Source: Actinomadura xylanilytica
GTDB taxonomy: Bacteria; Actinomycetota; Actinomycetes; Streptosporangiales; Streptosporangiaceae
Direction of reading: 5' to 3'
Length of the DNA stretch: 64,000 bases
NCBI RefSeq assembly: GCF_030283145.1
Contig: NZ_JASNWE010000003.1
Span: 1,054,001-1,118,000 of the forward strand
The notes under the pieces were generated by a model, which had not been told where the DNA came from, did not search any database, and saw nothing but the letters and a program-made list of their open reading frames with translations. A program made the translations under genes and the position numbers. Shown here piece after piece: positions 13,720 through 23,020 of this stretch; positions within the stretch are counted from its first letter, which is position 1, and every line of letters starts with the position of its first letter.

Positions 13720-16407
13720 GTGGCCGCACTCGCGTTGACCGATCGGGGACGAAGGGCGAGGAGCACCGCGGCGGCGGTGCTGGCGGTGCTGCTCGCCGCG
13801 GTCGTGCTCGCGGCGCCCACCGCGCTCGGCGCCGGGCTCCCGGCGGTGGACCTCCCGGCCGGCTTCCAGCAGAAGACGGCCTTCTCCGGGCTGACCATGC
13901 CGACGAACGTGGAGTTCTCCCCGGACGGCCGGGTGTTCGTCGCGGAGAAGAGCGGGATCATCAAGGTCTTCGACTCGCCGGCCGACACCACCCCGGAGGT
14001 GTTCGCGGACCTGCGCCGCCAGACGTTCAACGGCTGGGACCGGGGCCTGCTCGGAATGGCGCTGCACCCGAACTTCCCCACCGACCCGCGCGTGTACGTG
14101 ATGTACACCTACAACGGCCAGCTGGGCGGGGCCTACCCCAGGTGGCCCTCCGAGGACGGCACCAACGACCAGTGCCCCGACCCGCCGGGCGCCAACAACG
14201 CCGGGTGCGTGGTCGCCGGACGCATCTCGGTGCTGACGCCCGCGGTGCGGGCGCGGGCCGCGCAGGAGGGACCGATCAGCGAGCAGGTGCTGGTGGAGGA
14301 CTGGTGCCAGCAGTTCTCCAGCCATTCCGTCGGGACGCTGGCGTTCGGCAAGAACGGGCAGCTCTACGCGGGCGGCGGTGACGGCGCCAGCTTCGGGTAC
14401 GCCGACTACGGCCAGAAGGACAACGCCTGCGGCGACCCGCCCAAGCCCGCGGGCACCCCGCTGACCGCCCCCACGGCCGAGGGCGGCGCGCTGCGCGCCC
14501 AGGACCTGCGCACCGCCGGCGACCCGGCCACGCTCGACGGCGCCATCATCCGCATCGACCCGGACACCGGCCAGGGCTCGGCGGGCAACCCGCTGCCGAA
14601 CGGCGGGGTGAACGTGCGGCGGATCGTCGCCTACGGCCTGCGCAACCCCTACCGGTTCACCGTCCGGCCCGGCACCGACGAGATCTGGAACGGCGACGTC
14701 GGCTACACCACCTGGGAGGAGATCAACCGCCTCCCTGAGCCGAGGTCCACCCTGCGCAACTTCGGGTGGCCCTGCTACGAGGGCGCCGGCCGCACGCCCG
14801 GGTACGACGCCGCCAACCTCGACATCTGCGAGAACCTGTACTCGGAGGGCGCGGCGGCCGTGACGGCGCCGCACTTCGCCTACAAGCACAGCGACAAGGT
14901 CGTCCCCGGGGAGAGTTGCGGCGTCGGCAGCTCCTCCACGAGCGGGATGGCGTTCTACTCCGGCGGGATCTACCCGGCGCAGTACCGGGGCGCGCTGTTC
15001 TTCAGCGACTACGCGCGCCAGTGCGTGTGGGCGATGCGGCCCGGGGCGAACGGGCTGCCCGACAAGACCAGGATCGAGACGTTCGCCACCAGCGCGGGCG
15101 GCATCGTGGAGCTCCAGGCCGGCCCGAACGGCGACCTGTTCGGCGTCGACATCCTCGGCGGCCGGATCGTCCGGTTCACCTACAACGGGGTGAACAACCC
15201 GCCGGTGGCCGCGATCAAGTCGGACGTGACCAGCGGCCCGGCGCCGCTCACCGTCGCGTTCGACGGGACGACCTCCAGCGACGCCGACGGGGACGTCCCG
15301 CTGGCCTACGCCTGGGACCTGGACGGGGACGGTGCCTACGACGACTCCACCGACGCGAGGCCGAAGCGCACCTATGAGACCAAGGGCCGCTACACCGTCG
15401 GGCTGAAGGTCACCGACACCAGGGGCGCGTCCGACACCGCCACGCTGGTGGTCACGGCCGGGTCCACCCCGCCGGTCGCGACGATCGCCTCCCCGGACGC
15501 GGGCCTCACCTGGAAGGTCGGCGACCGGATCGGGTTCTCCGGCGGCGGCACCGACGGGGAGGACGGCACGCTCACCGGCGACGCGCTGAAGTGGCAGATC
15601 ATCATGCACCACTGCCCGAGCGACTGCCACACCCACACCATCACCGGGCAGGACGGGCAGTCCGGGGCGTTCGACGCGCCCGACCACGAGTACCCGTCGT
15701 GGATCGAGCTGCGGCTGACCGCGACCGACTCCGACGGGCTCAGCGACACCAAGAGCGTCGAACTGCATCCGAAGACCAGCACGCTCACGCTCGCCAGCGA
15801 TCCGCCGGGGATCCCGCTGACGCTGCTGGAGAAGACCGCGCCCGCGCCGTTCGACGGCACCGTCATCACCGGATCGAACGTGTCGGTCTCGGCGCCCACG
15901 CAGACGCAGGTGGTGGGCGACAACGCCTACGAGTTCGCCGGCTGGTCGGACGGCGGCGCGTCCGCGCACAACGTGACCGTGGACGCCGCCGGCACCCTCA
16001 CCGCCACATACCGGCGCAAGACCGACCTCGCCCTGAACCGGCCGGTGAAGACCTCCAGCGTGGAGAAGGCCGGCGTGGAGGGGGCCAAGGCCGTCGACGG
16101 GGACCTCGCCACCCGCTGGGGCAGCAAGGCCGCCGATCCGCAGTGGATCGAGGTCGACCTCGGCACGGCCCGCCCGGTCGGCTACGCGCTGCTGCGCTGG
16201 GAGACCGCGTTCGGCAAGAACTACACACTCCAGACCTCGACCGGCGGCGGGGTGTGGACCACCGTGCACACCCGCACCAACGGCGACGGCAAGGTGGACG
16301 TCATGCGCTTCACCCCGATCAACGCCCGCTGGGTCCGGGTGTACGGCACCGCGCGCGGGACGAACTGGGGCTACTCGCTCTGGGAGATGGAGGTCTTCGA
16401 CAGATGA
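13720..16407 (+). CDS. Secreted PQQ-type sugar dehydrogenase with PKD and F5/8C domains
   Basis: An 895-residue exported multidomain protein. The GTG at 13720 is chosen because GGGGAGG lies 6 bases upstream and it leads into a signal peptide (RRARSTAAAVLAVLLAAVV). A glucose/sorbosone-dehydrogenase-type beta-propeller covers about 55-490 (GLTMPTNVEFSPDGRVFVAE, GWDRGLLGMALHPNFP, AYGLRNPYRF, SDYARQCVWAM). A PKD domain starts near 491 (DGTTSSDADGDVPLAYAWD), followed by an Ig-like region with a Cys/His-rich patch (HHCPSDCHTHT). An F5/8 type C discoidin domain occupies about 769-895. It probably oxidises sugars at or near polysaccharide surfaces; the cofactor is inferred from the fold. Confidence 0.85.
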   Translation: MAALALTDRGRRARSTAAAVLAVLLAAVVLAAPTALGAGLPAVDLPAGFQQKTAFSGLTMPTNVEFSPDGRVFVAEKSGIIKVFDSPADTTPEVFADLRRQTFNGWDRGLLGMALHPNFPTDPRVYVMYTYNGQLGGAYPRWPSEDGTNDQCPDPPGANNAGCVVAGRISVLTPAVRARAAQEGPISEQVLVEDWCQQFSSHSVGTLAFGKNGQLYAGGGDGASFGYADYGQKDNACGDPPKPAGTPLTAPTAEGGALRAQDLRTAGDPATLDGAIIRIDPDTGQGSAGNPLPNGGVNVRRIVAYGLRNPYRFTVRPGTDEIWNGDVGYTTWEEINRLPEPRSTLRNFGWPCYEGAGRTPGYDAANLDICENLYSEGAAAVTAPHFAYKHSDKVVPGESCGVGSSSTSGMAFYSGGIYPAQYRGALFFSDYARQCVWAMRPGANGLPDKTRIETFATSAGGIVELQAGPNGDLFGVDILGGRIVRFTYNGVNNPPVAAIKSDVTSGPAPLTVAFDGTTSSDADGDVPLAYAWDLDGDGAYDDSTDARPKRTYETKGRYTVGLKVTDTRGASDTATLVVTAGSTPPVATIASPDAGLTWKVGDRIGFSGGGTDGEDGTLTGDALKWQIIMHHCPSDCHTHTITGQDGQSGAFDAPDHEYPSWIELRLTATDSDGLSDTKSVELHPKTSTLTLASDPPGIPLTLLEKTAPAPFDGTVITGSNVSVSAPTQTQVVGDNAYEFAGWSDGGASAHNVTVDAAGTLTATYRRKTDLALNRPVKTSSVEKAGVEGAKAVDGDLATRWGSKAADPQWIEVDLGTARPVGYALLRWETAFGKNYTLQTSTGGGVWTTVHTRTNGDGKVDVMRFTPINARWVRVYGTARGTNWGYSLWEMEVFDR

Positions 16408-16419
16408 TTGACTTGACCG

Positions 16420-17379
16420 GTGCACACCGAGACGGAGCAGTCTGAGCTGTTCGCCCGGCTCGTCGAGATAGGCAGCGGTTCGTACGGCACCATCGCCGGT
16501 ACCGGCGGTGGTGGCGGCCGTGCCGGCGGGGACCGCGAGCCGGAGATGCTGTACGACCGTCACGGCGTCCTGGTGGTGCGGATCGGGGAACTGGCGGTGA
16601 AGGCGCACCAACCCGACCGCGTCTACGGCCGTCCGTTCGCCCAGCGGGTCGCACTGGCCGGTACCCTCCCGCAGGTGCTGGCGCCGCTCGGTCCCCCGCT
16701 GCTCCTGCTGGACGGACACACCGTCACCGTCGCACCGTACGGGCAACCGGTCGACCCGCTGGGAAGGCTGCCCTGGGCGGAAGGCGCGCGGCTGCTCGCC
16801 ACCCTCCACAACACCCCCGTCCCCATGGACGCGCCCTCCTGGGGACGCCCCGAACGCGTCGCCCGCGTCGTCGCCCGTATGGACGCCACGGACGCGCCTG
16901 AGCTGGTCACTGCGGCGGCCGAGGTGCGCCGGGCGTTCGCCACTCTCCCGGCCTGGGTCCGCGGCGAATCCGCGCCGCCCGCGCGCAGCGCGGACGACCA
17001 TCTGCTCCATGGCGACTGGCACCTCGGCCAGATGGTCCGCACCCGCGCCGGGTACTGGCGGCTCATCGACATCGAGGACCTCGGCCGGGGCGACCCCGCC
17101 TGGGACCTGGCGCGGCCCGCCGCGCTGTACTCGGCGGGCGTGCTCGCCCCCGCCGACTGGGAGGTCTTCCTGGACGCCTACCGCGCCGCCGGCGGCGCGG
17201 CGGTGCCCGCGGACGGCGACCCGTGGGCGGCGCTGGAGATGCCGGCCCGAAGTCTGGCGGTCCAGATCGCCGCCACGTGCGTCAGAACCGCGCGGGAGGA
17301 GGACCGACCGCTCGACGGCGCCGAAGAGGCGCTCATCGACACCTGTAGGAGAATCTCCAGGATGAGGGACCGGGCATGA
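16420..17379 (+). CDS. Aminoglycoside phosphotransferase (APH)-family kinase
   Basis: A 319-residue protein kinase-like small-molecule phosphotransferase. The catalytic loop reads LLHGDWHLGQ, where the usual metal-binding Asn is Gln, a variant seen in an actinobacterial subgroup, and the metal-binding segment is RLIDIEDLGRGDPAWDLARP. The N-lobe has VLVVRIGELAVKAHQPDR with the candidate ATP-binding Lys. Substrate unknown; resistance function is not implied. The GTG start lies 12 bases after the sugar dehydrogenase stop, so cotranscription is likely. No strong ribosome binding site is visible. Confidence 0.75.
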   Translation: MHTETEQSELFARLVEIGSGSYGTIAGTGGGGGRAGGDREPEMLYDRHGVLVVRIGELAVKAHQPDRVYGRPFAQRVALAGTLPQVLAPLGPPLLLLDGHTVTVAPYGQPVDPLGRLPWAEGARLLATLHNTPVPMDAPSWGRPERVARVVARMDATDAPELVTAAAEVRRAFATLPAWVRGESAPPARSADDHLLHGDWHLGQMVRTRAGYWRLIDIEDLGRGDPAWDLARPAALYSAGVLAPADWEVFLDAYRAAGGAAVPADGDPWAALEMPARSLAVQIAATCVRTAREEDRPLDGAEEALIDTCRRISRMRDRA

Positions 17380-17446
17380 CGTGGCGTCGTGCCTGCCCTA
17401 GATTTACCCTCTTCCTGGGGATCCAGATCGGAAGGACGGCCAAGCG

Positions 17447-17707
17447 ATGCACTGCCCAAAGTGCCGCGGCGTGATGCGGACCTACAACCGCAGCGGCGTT
17501 CAGATCGAGCAATGTGACAACTGCCGGGGAGTCTTCCTCGACTACGGCGAGCTGGAGGCCCTGGGGCAGATGGAGGCCCAGTACCGGGCCGCCCCGCCGC
17601 CCGCCGCCCCCGCGTGGGGCGCCCCCGGCGGGGCGGTGCACCACCACCACGGCGGCCACCACCGCCCGCACCACGGCGGCGTCTTCGGCATGCTCTTCTC
17701 GACCTGA
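17447..17707 (+). CDS. TFIIB-type zinc-ribbon protein
   Basis: An 86-residue protein with a zinc ribbon CPKC...CDNC (residues 3-26) followed by GVFLDYGELEAL, the hallmark of the small zf-TFIIB family, and a flexible Pro/His-rich tail ending GVFGMLFST. GGAAGGA upstream supports the ATG. The family is widespread in actinobacteria with no established function. A strong hairpin follows. Confidence 0.85.
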   Translation: MHCPKCRGVMRTYNRSGVQIEQCDNCRGVFLDYGELEALGQMEAQYRAAPPPAAPAWGAPGGAVHHHHGGHHRPHHGGVFGMLFST

Positions 17708-17714
17708 CCCGCCA

Positions 17715-17763
17715 CCGCCGTGCTCAAGAGCCCGTCCGTCCGGACGCCCCTTGAGCACGGCGG
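17715..17763. terminator. Bidirectional terminator between zinc-ribbon gene and pnkp
   Basis: A perfect 14-bp stem (17715-17728 with 17750-17763) with a 21-base loop lies between convergent genes, 8 bases after the zinc-ribbon stop. Confidence 0.75.
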
Positions 17764-17786
17764 GACGCGGTCCGCGCCCGGAGCCG

Positions 17787-20381
17787 TCAGAGCCGGGGGT
17801 CGACCGGCTCCGACTCCAGCGCGAGCACGGCGAACACCGCCTGGTGGATCCGCCACACCGGCTCGCCCGCGGTGAGCCGGTCGAGCGCCTCCAGGCCGAG
17901 CGCGTGCTCGCGCATGGCCAGCGACCGCTTGCGGCCGAGCGACCGGCCGCGCAGCCGGTCCAGGTTGGCGGGCTCGGTGTAGTCGGGGCTGTAGATGATC
18001 CGCAGGTACTCGCGGCCCCGGCACTTCACCCCCGGCTGCACCTTGGCGCCGTCCGGGAGCGGCCCGAGCGGCTTGACCACCATGCCCTCCCCGCCGGACG
18101 CGGTGAGCTCCTCCCACCACCGGGTCACGGCCGCCTCCGAGTCCGCCGAGCCGAGGTCGGCGACCGTCCACCCGGTCGGCGCGATCAGCCCGGACGGGTC
18201 GGACGCGGCGAGCCGCCCGGCCACCTCCATGTGCCAGTCGTGGTCGCGCAGCGCCGCCCACGCCGAGCCCTCGCCCGCCAGGACCTGGAACGGGGCCAGG
18301 CGCAGCCCGTCCAGGCCGTCGACCGTCCAGCAGTACCGCGCGTAGGCGTCGCGGAACAGCGCCGCGTTGGCGGCCCGCCGGTCGACGTGCTCGCGCAGCC
18401 CGCCGACGTCGAGGCCGCGCGCCGCCGCCCGCGCCAGGGCGTCCGCGGCCACCGGCAGCGCCGCCCGCGCCGCGGCGCCGGTCGCCGCGTACTGGGTGCG
18501 GATCAGGTCCATCGCCTTGGCCGACCACGGCAGCAGCTCGCAGTCGAGCACGAGCCAGCCGGTGTCCAGCTCGTCCCAGAGCCCGGCGGCCCCGATCGCG
18601 GCGCGGACCCGGCCGAGCACCTCGCCGGTGCGGGCGGGGTCGCGGAAGAACGCCCGCCCGGTGCGCGTGTAGATCGCGCCGCCGGTGCCGTCGTCCACGC
18701 CGAAGCGCGCCCGCGCGACCTCGGCGTCGCGGCAGACGACCACGACGGCGCGCGAGCCCATGTGCTTCTCCTCGCACACCACCCGGGTGAGGCCCCTGTC
18801 CCGGAACGCGGCGAGGGCCTCGGCGGGGTGCTCCAGGTAGCCGGGCAGGCCGGACGTCGCGGCCGGCGCCATCGTCGGCGGCAGGTAGACCAGCCAGCGC
18901 GGATCGACCGCGAACCGGCTCATCACCTCCAGCGCCGCCAGCGCGTTCTCCTCGCGGACCGACACCCGGCCCATCAGCCGGGTCCGCACGCCCCCGTTGC
19001 CGAGCACGTCGTCGATCTTCACCACGTCGCTCTCGCGGTGCCCGCCCGCGGCGTCCGCCCCGCCCGGCGCCGCGAGCGGGCGGACCGGCTCGTACCAGAC
19101 CTGCCGGGCCGGAAGCGAGACCAGCTCGCGCTCGGGATAGCGCAGCGCGGTGAGGCTCCCGCCGAACACCGCGCCGGTGTCCAGGCAGATCGTGTTGTTG
19201 ATCCACTCGGGCCTCGGGATCGGCGTGTGGCCGTACACGACCATCGCCTCGCCCCGGTAGTCGCGCGCCCACGGGTAGCGCACCGGCAGCCCGTAGTCGT
19301 CGGTCTCGCCGGTGGTGTCGCCGTAGAGGGCGAACGAGCGGACCCGGCCGGACGCGCGCCCGTGGTAGTCCTCCTTCAGCCCGGCGTGCGCCACCACCAG
19401 GCGGCCCCCGTCCAGGACGTAGTGGGCGACCAGGCCGTCCATGAACCGCAGCGCCTCGTCACGGAACTCCGCCGGCTCGGCGGCGAGCTGCTCCAGCGAC
19501 TCGGCCAGCCCGTGCGCGACCCGCACCTTGCGCCCGCGCAGCGCCTTGACGAGCTTGGCCTCGTGGTTGCCCGAGACGCACAGGGCGTTCCCGGCGGCGG
19601 CCATGCCCATGACGAGCCGCAGCACACCCGGGCTGTCCGGGCCGCGGTCGACCAGGTCGCCGACGAACACGGCGGTGCGCCCGCCGGGGTGGTTGGCGCC
19701 GGCGGCCCGGCCCGCCGCGTCCCGCTCGATCTCGTAGCCGAGGTCGGCCAGCAGGTCCTCCAGCTCGGCGCGGCAGCCGTGCACGTCGCCGATCAGGTCG
19801 AACGGGCCGGTCAGGTCGCGCCGGTCGTTCCACGCCCTCTCCCGGACCAGCGTCACGGCGTCGATCTCCGCGGTGCCCGCCAGCACGTACGACCGGCGGA
19901 ACTCGCGGGACAGCGACCGCAGCCCGCGGCGCAGCTCGCGGCGCTGCCGCGGGATCACGTGCGCGGGCAGGTCCCGGTCAGGCCGGGCGGCGTTGCGCTC
20001 GGCCGCGACGTGCTCGGGCACGTCCAGCACGATCGCGACCGACAGCACGTCGTTCTCCTTGGCCAGCCGCACCAGCGACTCGCGCGACTTCGGCTGCACG
20101 TTGGTGGCGTCGACCACCGTGAGCAGCCCGCGCCGCAGCCGCGTCCCGACGATGTAGTGCAGCAGGTCGAACGCCGCACCGGTCGCGGACTGGTCGTTCT
20201 CGTCGTCCGACACCAGGCCCCGGCAGAAGTCGGACGAGACGACCTGGGTCGGCGTGAAGTGCTCGCGCGCGAAGTGCGACTTGCCCGAGCCGGACACCCC
20301 GACCAGCACCACCAGCCCCATCTCGGGGATCCGGACCTCGCGGCCGGCCGGCCGCGCCCCCTCCGCAGTCTCGATCGTCAT
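17787..20381 (-). CDS. pnkp: Polynucleotide kinase-phosphatase (RNA repair enzyme Pnkp)
   Basis: An 864-residue bacterial Pnkp with all three modules. The 5'-kinase has P-loop GVSGSGKS at 28-35. The binuclear metallophosphatase has GDVHG near 195, GDLVDRGPDS near 240 and GNHE near 270. The ligase/adenylyltransferase has EEKHMGSR near 533, with the nucleotide-accepting Lys, and the downstream EGMVVKP. Length matches characterised homologues. It heals the 5'-OH and 2',3'-cyclic phosphate ends left by ribotoxins and, with Hen1, reseals the RNA. The start overlaps the hen1 stop in ATGA (20381-20378), so the pair is coupled. Confidence 0.95.
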   Translation of the reverse strand: MTIETAEGARPAGREVRIPEMGLVVLVGVSGSGKSHFAREHFTPTQVVSSDFCRGLVSDDENDQSATGAAFDLLHYIVGTRLRRGLLTVVDATNVQPKSRESLVRLAKENDVLSVAIVLDVPEHVAAERNAARPDRDLPAHVIPRQRRELRRGLRSLSREFRRSYVLAGTAEIDAVTLVRERAWNDRRDLTGPFDLIGDVHGCRAELEDLLADLGYEIERDAAGRAAGANHPGGRTAVFVGDLVDRGPDSPGVLRLVMGMAAAGNALCVSGNHEAKLVKALRGRKVRVAHGLAESLEQLAAEPAEFRDEALRFMDGLVAHYVLDGGRLVVAHAGLKEDYHGRASGRVRSFALYGDTTGETDDYGLPVRYPWARDYRGEAMVVYGHTPIPRPEWINNTICLDTGAVFGGSLTALRYPERELVSLPARQVWYEPVRPLAAPGGADAAGGHRESDVVKIDDVLGNGGVRTRLMGRVSVREENALAALEVMSRFAVDPRWLVYLPPTMAPAATSGLPGYLEHPAEALAAFRDRGLTRVVCEEKHMGSRAVVVVCRDAEVARARFGVDDGTGGAIYTRTGRAFFRDPARTGEVLGRVRAAIGAAGLWDELDTGWLVLDCELLPWSAKAMDLIRTQYAATGAAARAALPVAADALARAAARGLDVGGLREHVDRRAANAALFRDAYARYCWTVDGLDGLRLAPFQVLAGEGSAWAALRDHDWHMEVAGRLAASDPSGLIAPTGWTVADLGSADSEAAVTRWWEELTASGGEGMVVKPLGPLPDGAKVQPGVKCRGREYLRIIYSPDYTEPANLDRLRGRSLGRKRSLAMREHALGLEALDRLTAGEPVWRIHQAVFAVLALESEPVDPRL

Positions 20382-21874
20382 CGGCTGAACACCCCCATCT
20401 GCGTCGGCGCGCCGACCTCGGGATCGTCGTCGCCGACGGGCACGTGGCGGACCTGGTAGCCGTGGGCGGCGGCGACGCGCCCGGCCCACTCGCGGAACTG
20501 CGCGCGGGTCCACTCGAAGCGGTGGTCGGCGTGCCGCATCGCGCCGGGCGCCATGCCCTCGTAGCGCACGTTGTGCTCGGAGTTCGGAGTGGTGACGACG
20601 ACCACGCGGGGCGCGGCGTCGCCGAACACCACCTGCTCGACCGCGCCGAGGCGGGGCGGGTCGACGTGCTCGACGACCTCCATCAGCACCGCCGCGTCGT
20701 AGCCGCGGAAGCGCTCGTCGGCGTACGTCAGCGCGCCCTGGAACAGGTCGGTGAGCCGGCCGGACGACGCGTTCGGGCTCGGCTCCCACTTCAGCCGCCG
20801 CTTGGCCGCCCCGAGCGCGCGGTAGGACACGTCCGCGCCCGCGATCTCGGTGAAGAAGGCGTCCTGGAGCAGGCGGGAGAGGAGCTTCCCGGAGCCGCAG
20901 CCGAGGTCGATGACGCGCCGGGCGTCCTCTTCGCGCAGCGCCTCGAGGACCGCCCGCCCGCGCCGCTCGGCGAGCGTCACGGGTGCCGCGTCCTCGGTGG
21001 CCCCGGCGTCCTCGGTGGCCGTCGCGCCGTGCGCGGACGCGGCGTCGGCGTCGGCGTCGGCGTCGGTCGCGTGCGGGACGGTGGCGGCGGGCTGCTCCTC
21101 GTCGATGTCGGTGTGGTCGAGCGCGTCCTCAGGGGCGTCCTCGGAGTCGGCGAGCCGTCCCAGCGCGGCGCGCACGAGGGTGCGGCGGTTGGCCAGGTAA
21201 CGGCGGGTGACGTCGGCGCGGGCGGGGTGGGCGGCCAGCCAGCCCTCCCCCGCGCGGATGAGCTTGTCGACCTCGTCCGGCGCCATCCAGTAGTGCTTGG
21301 CGTCGTCCAGCACCGGGAGCAGCACGTAGACCTGGTTGAGCGCGTCGGCGAGCCGCTGCGTGCCGGTCAGCGTGAGCGTCACGTACCGCGAGTCGCCCCA
21401 CTCGGGGAACTCCGGGTCGAGCGGCACCGGAACGGCGGAGACCTCCCAGCCGAGCGGCTCGAAGAACCGCGCGGCCTGCGCGGGCCCGCCCCGGCAGGGC
21501 AGCGCGGGCAGCACGATCTCCAGCGGGATCGGCGTGGCCGCCAGCTCGGGACGCGCGTCGCACCGGCCGCGCATCGCGGTCCGGAACACGTTGGCCATGG
21601 CGGAGGCCATCAGCGAGGACGCCGCGTACGGACGGTCGTTGACGTACTGGCCGAGGGAGAAGTCCGGGGTGCTCCTGCTACGCGTGCGGGCCAGCTTGAC
21701 GGGGTCGACGTCGAGCAGCAGCGCGGCCGTGCAGCGGTCCTCGTCGGCGTCGGGGTAGAAGACGTGCGCGGTCCCGAAGGACTGGTCGAACCGCTGCACC
21801 CGTCCAGGGTGCTTGTGCAGCGCGTACCCCAGGTCGGGCGCACCTGGCATGGTGGTCTTTATGGTCAGAAGCAC
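20378..21874 (-). CDS. hen1: 3'-terminal RNA ribose 2'-O-methyltransferase Hen1
   Basis: A 498-residue bacterial Hen1. The N-terminal half supports Pnkp ligase activity (FGTAHVFYPDADEDRCTAALL, PYAASSLMASAMANVFRTAM). A low-complexity acidic linker with alternating Asp-Ala lies near 250-290. The C-terminal methyltransferase shows DLGCGSGKLL near 319 and the metal-binding EVVEHVDPPRL near 397, followed by HADHRFEWTRAQF. It methylates the 2'-OH of the damaged RNA 3' end before ligation, protecting against recutting. The start is GTG without a clear ribosome binding site, so the message may be leaderless. Confidence 0.94.
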   Translation of the reverse strand: MLLTIKTTMPGAPDLGYALHKHPGRVQRFDQSFGTAHVFYPDADEDRCTAALLLDVDPVKLARTRSRSTPDFSLGQYVNDRPYAASSLMASAMANVFRTAMRGRCDARPELAATPIPLEIVLPALPCRGGPAQAARFFEPLGWEVSAVPVPLDPEFPEWGDSRYVTLTLTGTQRLADALNQVYVLLPVLDDAKHYWMAPDEVDKLIRAGEGWLAAHPARADVTRRYLANRRTLVRAALGRLADSEDAPEDALDHTDIDEEQPAATVPHATDADADADAASAHGATATEDAGATEDAAPVTLAERRGRAVLEALREEDARRVIDLGCGSGKLLSRLLQDAFFTEIAGADVSYRALGAAKRRLKWEPSPNASSGRLTDLFQGALTYADERFRGYDAAVLMEVVEHVDPPRLGAVEQVVFGDAAPRVVVVTTPNSEHNVRYEGMAPGAMRHADHRFEWTRAQFREWAGRVAAAHGYQVRHVPVGDDDPEVGAPTQMGVFSR

Positions 21875-21916
21875 GGGCCAAGTGTGGCGGAAGCGGGTCG
21901 GGTGCCCCAGCGGTTT

Positions 21917-22906
21917 TCAGGGCACCGAGGGACCGGTGACCAGCCGTCCGCGCCGGTCGAACGGCCAGCCGTTGATCTTGCAGCCCTTGAGGCCGAAGAT
22001 CTGCTGCTGCATGACCGGCGCGGCCCGGCCGCGGCCGGCGCAGGTCATGTGGCCGAAGCCGAGCCGGTGGCCGACCTCGTGGTTGATCACCAGCGCGTGG
22101 TAGTGGTCGGGCTGCCCGCGGTAGAAGGTGGTGAGCAGCAGCCAGCGCTTCAGGTTGACGACGACCTGCTTGCCGACGCTGCAATTGACCTTGCCCTCGG
22201 TGGTCAGGCCGTACGCGCCGCAGATCTTGTCGACGGTCCCGGGCGAGGCCAGCCGCACCACGAAGTCGTAGGGGCCCGAGTCGACGCGGCGGAACGACCA
22301 CTTGCCGCCGGCGGTCCAGCCGCGCGGGTCGGCCATGATCCGGTCCACGCTGCGGGCGAACGCGGTGGGGTTCTGGCGGAGGCCGCCCTCGACCTCGACC
22401 ATGTAGCGCATCAGCTTCCCGTGCCCGTACGCCCGGGTCGCCGAGGGCGGGCGGGTGAACTTCCCGTCGCCCTTCGCGGGGATGTACGGCGGCTGCTTCG
22501 GGGTGACGACCGGCGGGCTGGACGGGGCGGTGTCGGCGGAGGGGCTCGAGGTCGCGGGCGAGTCGGGGGTGTCGGCGGCGAGCGGCTTCTTCCCCGACAT
22601 CGACCCCCAGGCGAGCATCGCGCCCGCGCCGAGCGCGACGAGCAGCACCAGCGACACCGTCAGGATGATCGCGCCCCGCACCCGGTTGCGCCGCGCGCCC
22701 TCGAACTCCCGGTCCAGGTCGGCGGCGAGGTTGCCGAGGGGCTGGGGGGCGTAAACCGACTCCTCGAACGGCGGCTCCTCGTACGGCGGCGGCTCCCCGT
22801 ACGGTGCGGGCCCGCGCGGCGGGGGCGGCGCGGCGGGCGGCGGGGCCTCGGCCCGGCGGTGGGACGAGGAGCGGCGGGAACGTGGTCGCGATCGTGGGGG
22901 CTGCAT
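21917..22906 (-). CDS. DUF3152 membrane-anchored metalloprotease-like protein
   Basis: A 329-residue type II membrane protein. An N-terminal Pro/Arg-rich cytoplasmic tail precedes a single membrane helix (GAIILTVSLVLLVALGAGAM, near residues 90-110) and a Ser/Pro/Thr-rich linker. The outer DUF3152 domain ends with the zinc-protease-like motif HEVGHRLGFGH and MQQQ. The HEXGH...GH pattern suggests a metzincin-like zinc site; activity is unproven. The start is uncertain, with in-frame alternatives at 22921 and 22948. It is read in the same direction as hen1-pnkp, 42 bases upstream, and could be cotranscribed. Confidence 0.8.
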   Translation of the reverse strand: MQPPRSRPRSRRSSSHRRAEAPPPAAPPPPRGPAPYGEPPPYEEPPFEESVYAPQPLGNLAADLDREFEGARRNRVRGAIILTVSLVLLVALGAGAMLAWGSMSGKKPLAADTPDSPATSSPSADTAPSSPPVVTPKQPPYIPAKGDGKFTRPPSATRAYGHGKLMRYMVEVEGGLRQNPTAFARSVDRIMADPRGWTAGGKWSFRRVDSGPYDFVVRLASPGTVDKICGAYGLTTEGKVNCSVGKQVVVNLKRWLLLTTFYRGQPDHYHALVINHEVGHRLGFGHMTCAGRGRAAPVMQQQIFGLKGCKINGWPFDRRGRLVTGPSVP

Positions 22907-22954
22907 GGCGCAGCACAGCATGCCAGAAACCAGGGCGATTCTAATCATTTCGCG

Positions 22955-22969
22955 TGACCTCGCAGGTCA
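22955..22969. promoter_or_regulatory. Perfect 15-bp palindrome in the divergent DUF3152-PARG region
   Basis: TGACCTCGCAGGTCA is symmetric around a 3-base centre and sits between divergent starts at 22906 and 23021. It is a candidate operator or hairpin controlling the PARG gene or the DUF3152-hen1-pnkp direction. Confidence 0.35.
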
Positions 22970-23020
22970 GCGCAAACAAGTTGCCGCTCCGACCGCGTGA
23001 CCGGAACAATCCGGACCGCG

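Noticed and set aside
13660..17022. 1120-codon minus-strand frame opposite the sugar dehydrogenase
   Set aside because: Its sequence is a Gly/Val/Arg/Asp-rich mirror of the real gene, with no recognised domain and no start signal.
16420..17379. Aminoglycoside resistance gene
   Set aside because: The APH fold is broad, the Gln variant of the catalytic loop fits a housekeeping actinobacterial subgroup, and nothing nearby suggests antibiotic production or resistance.
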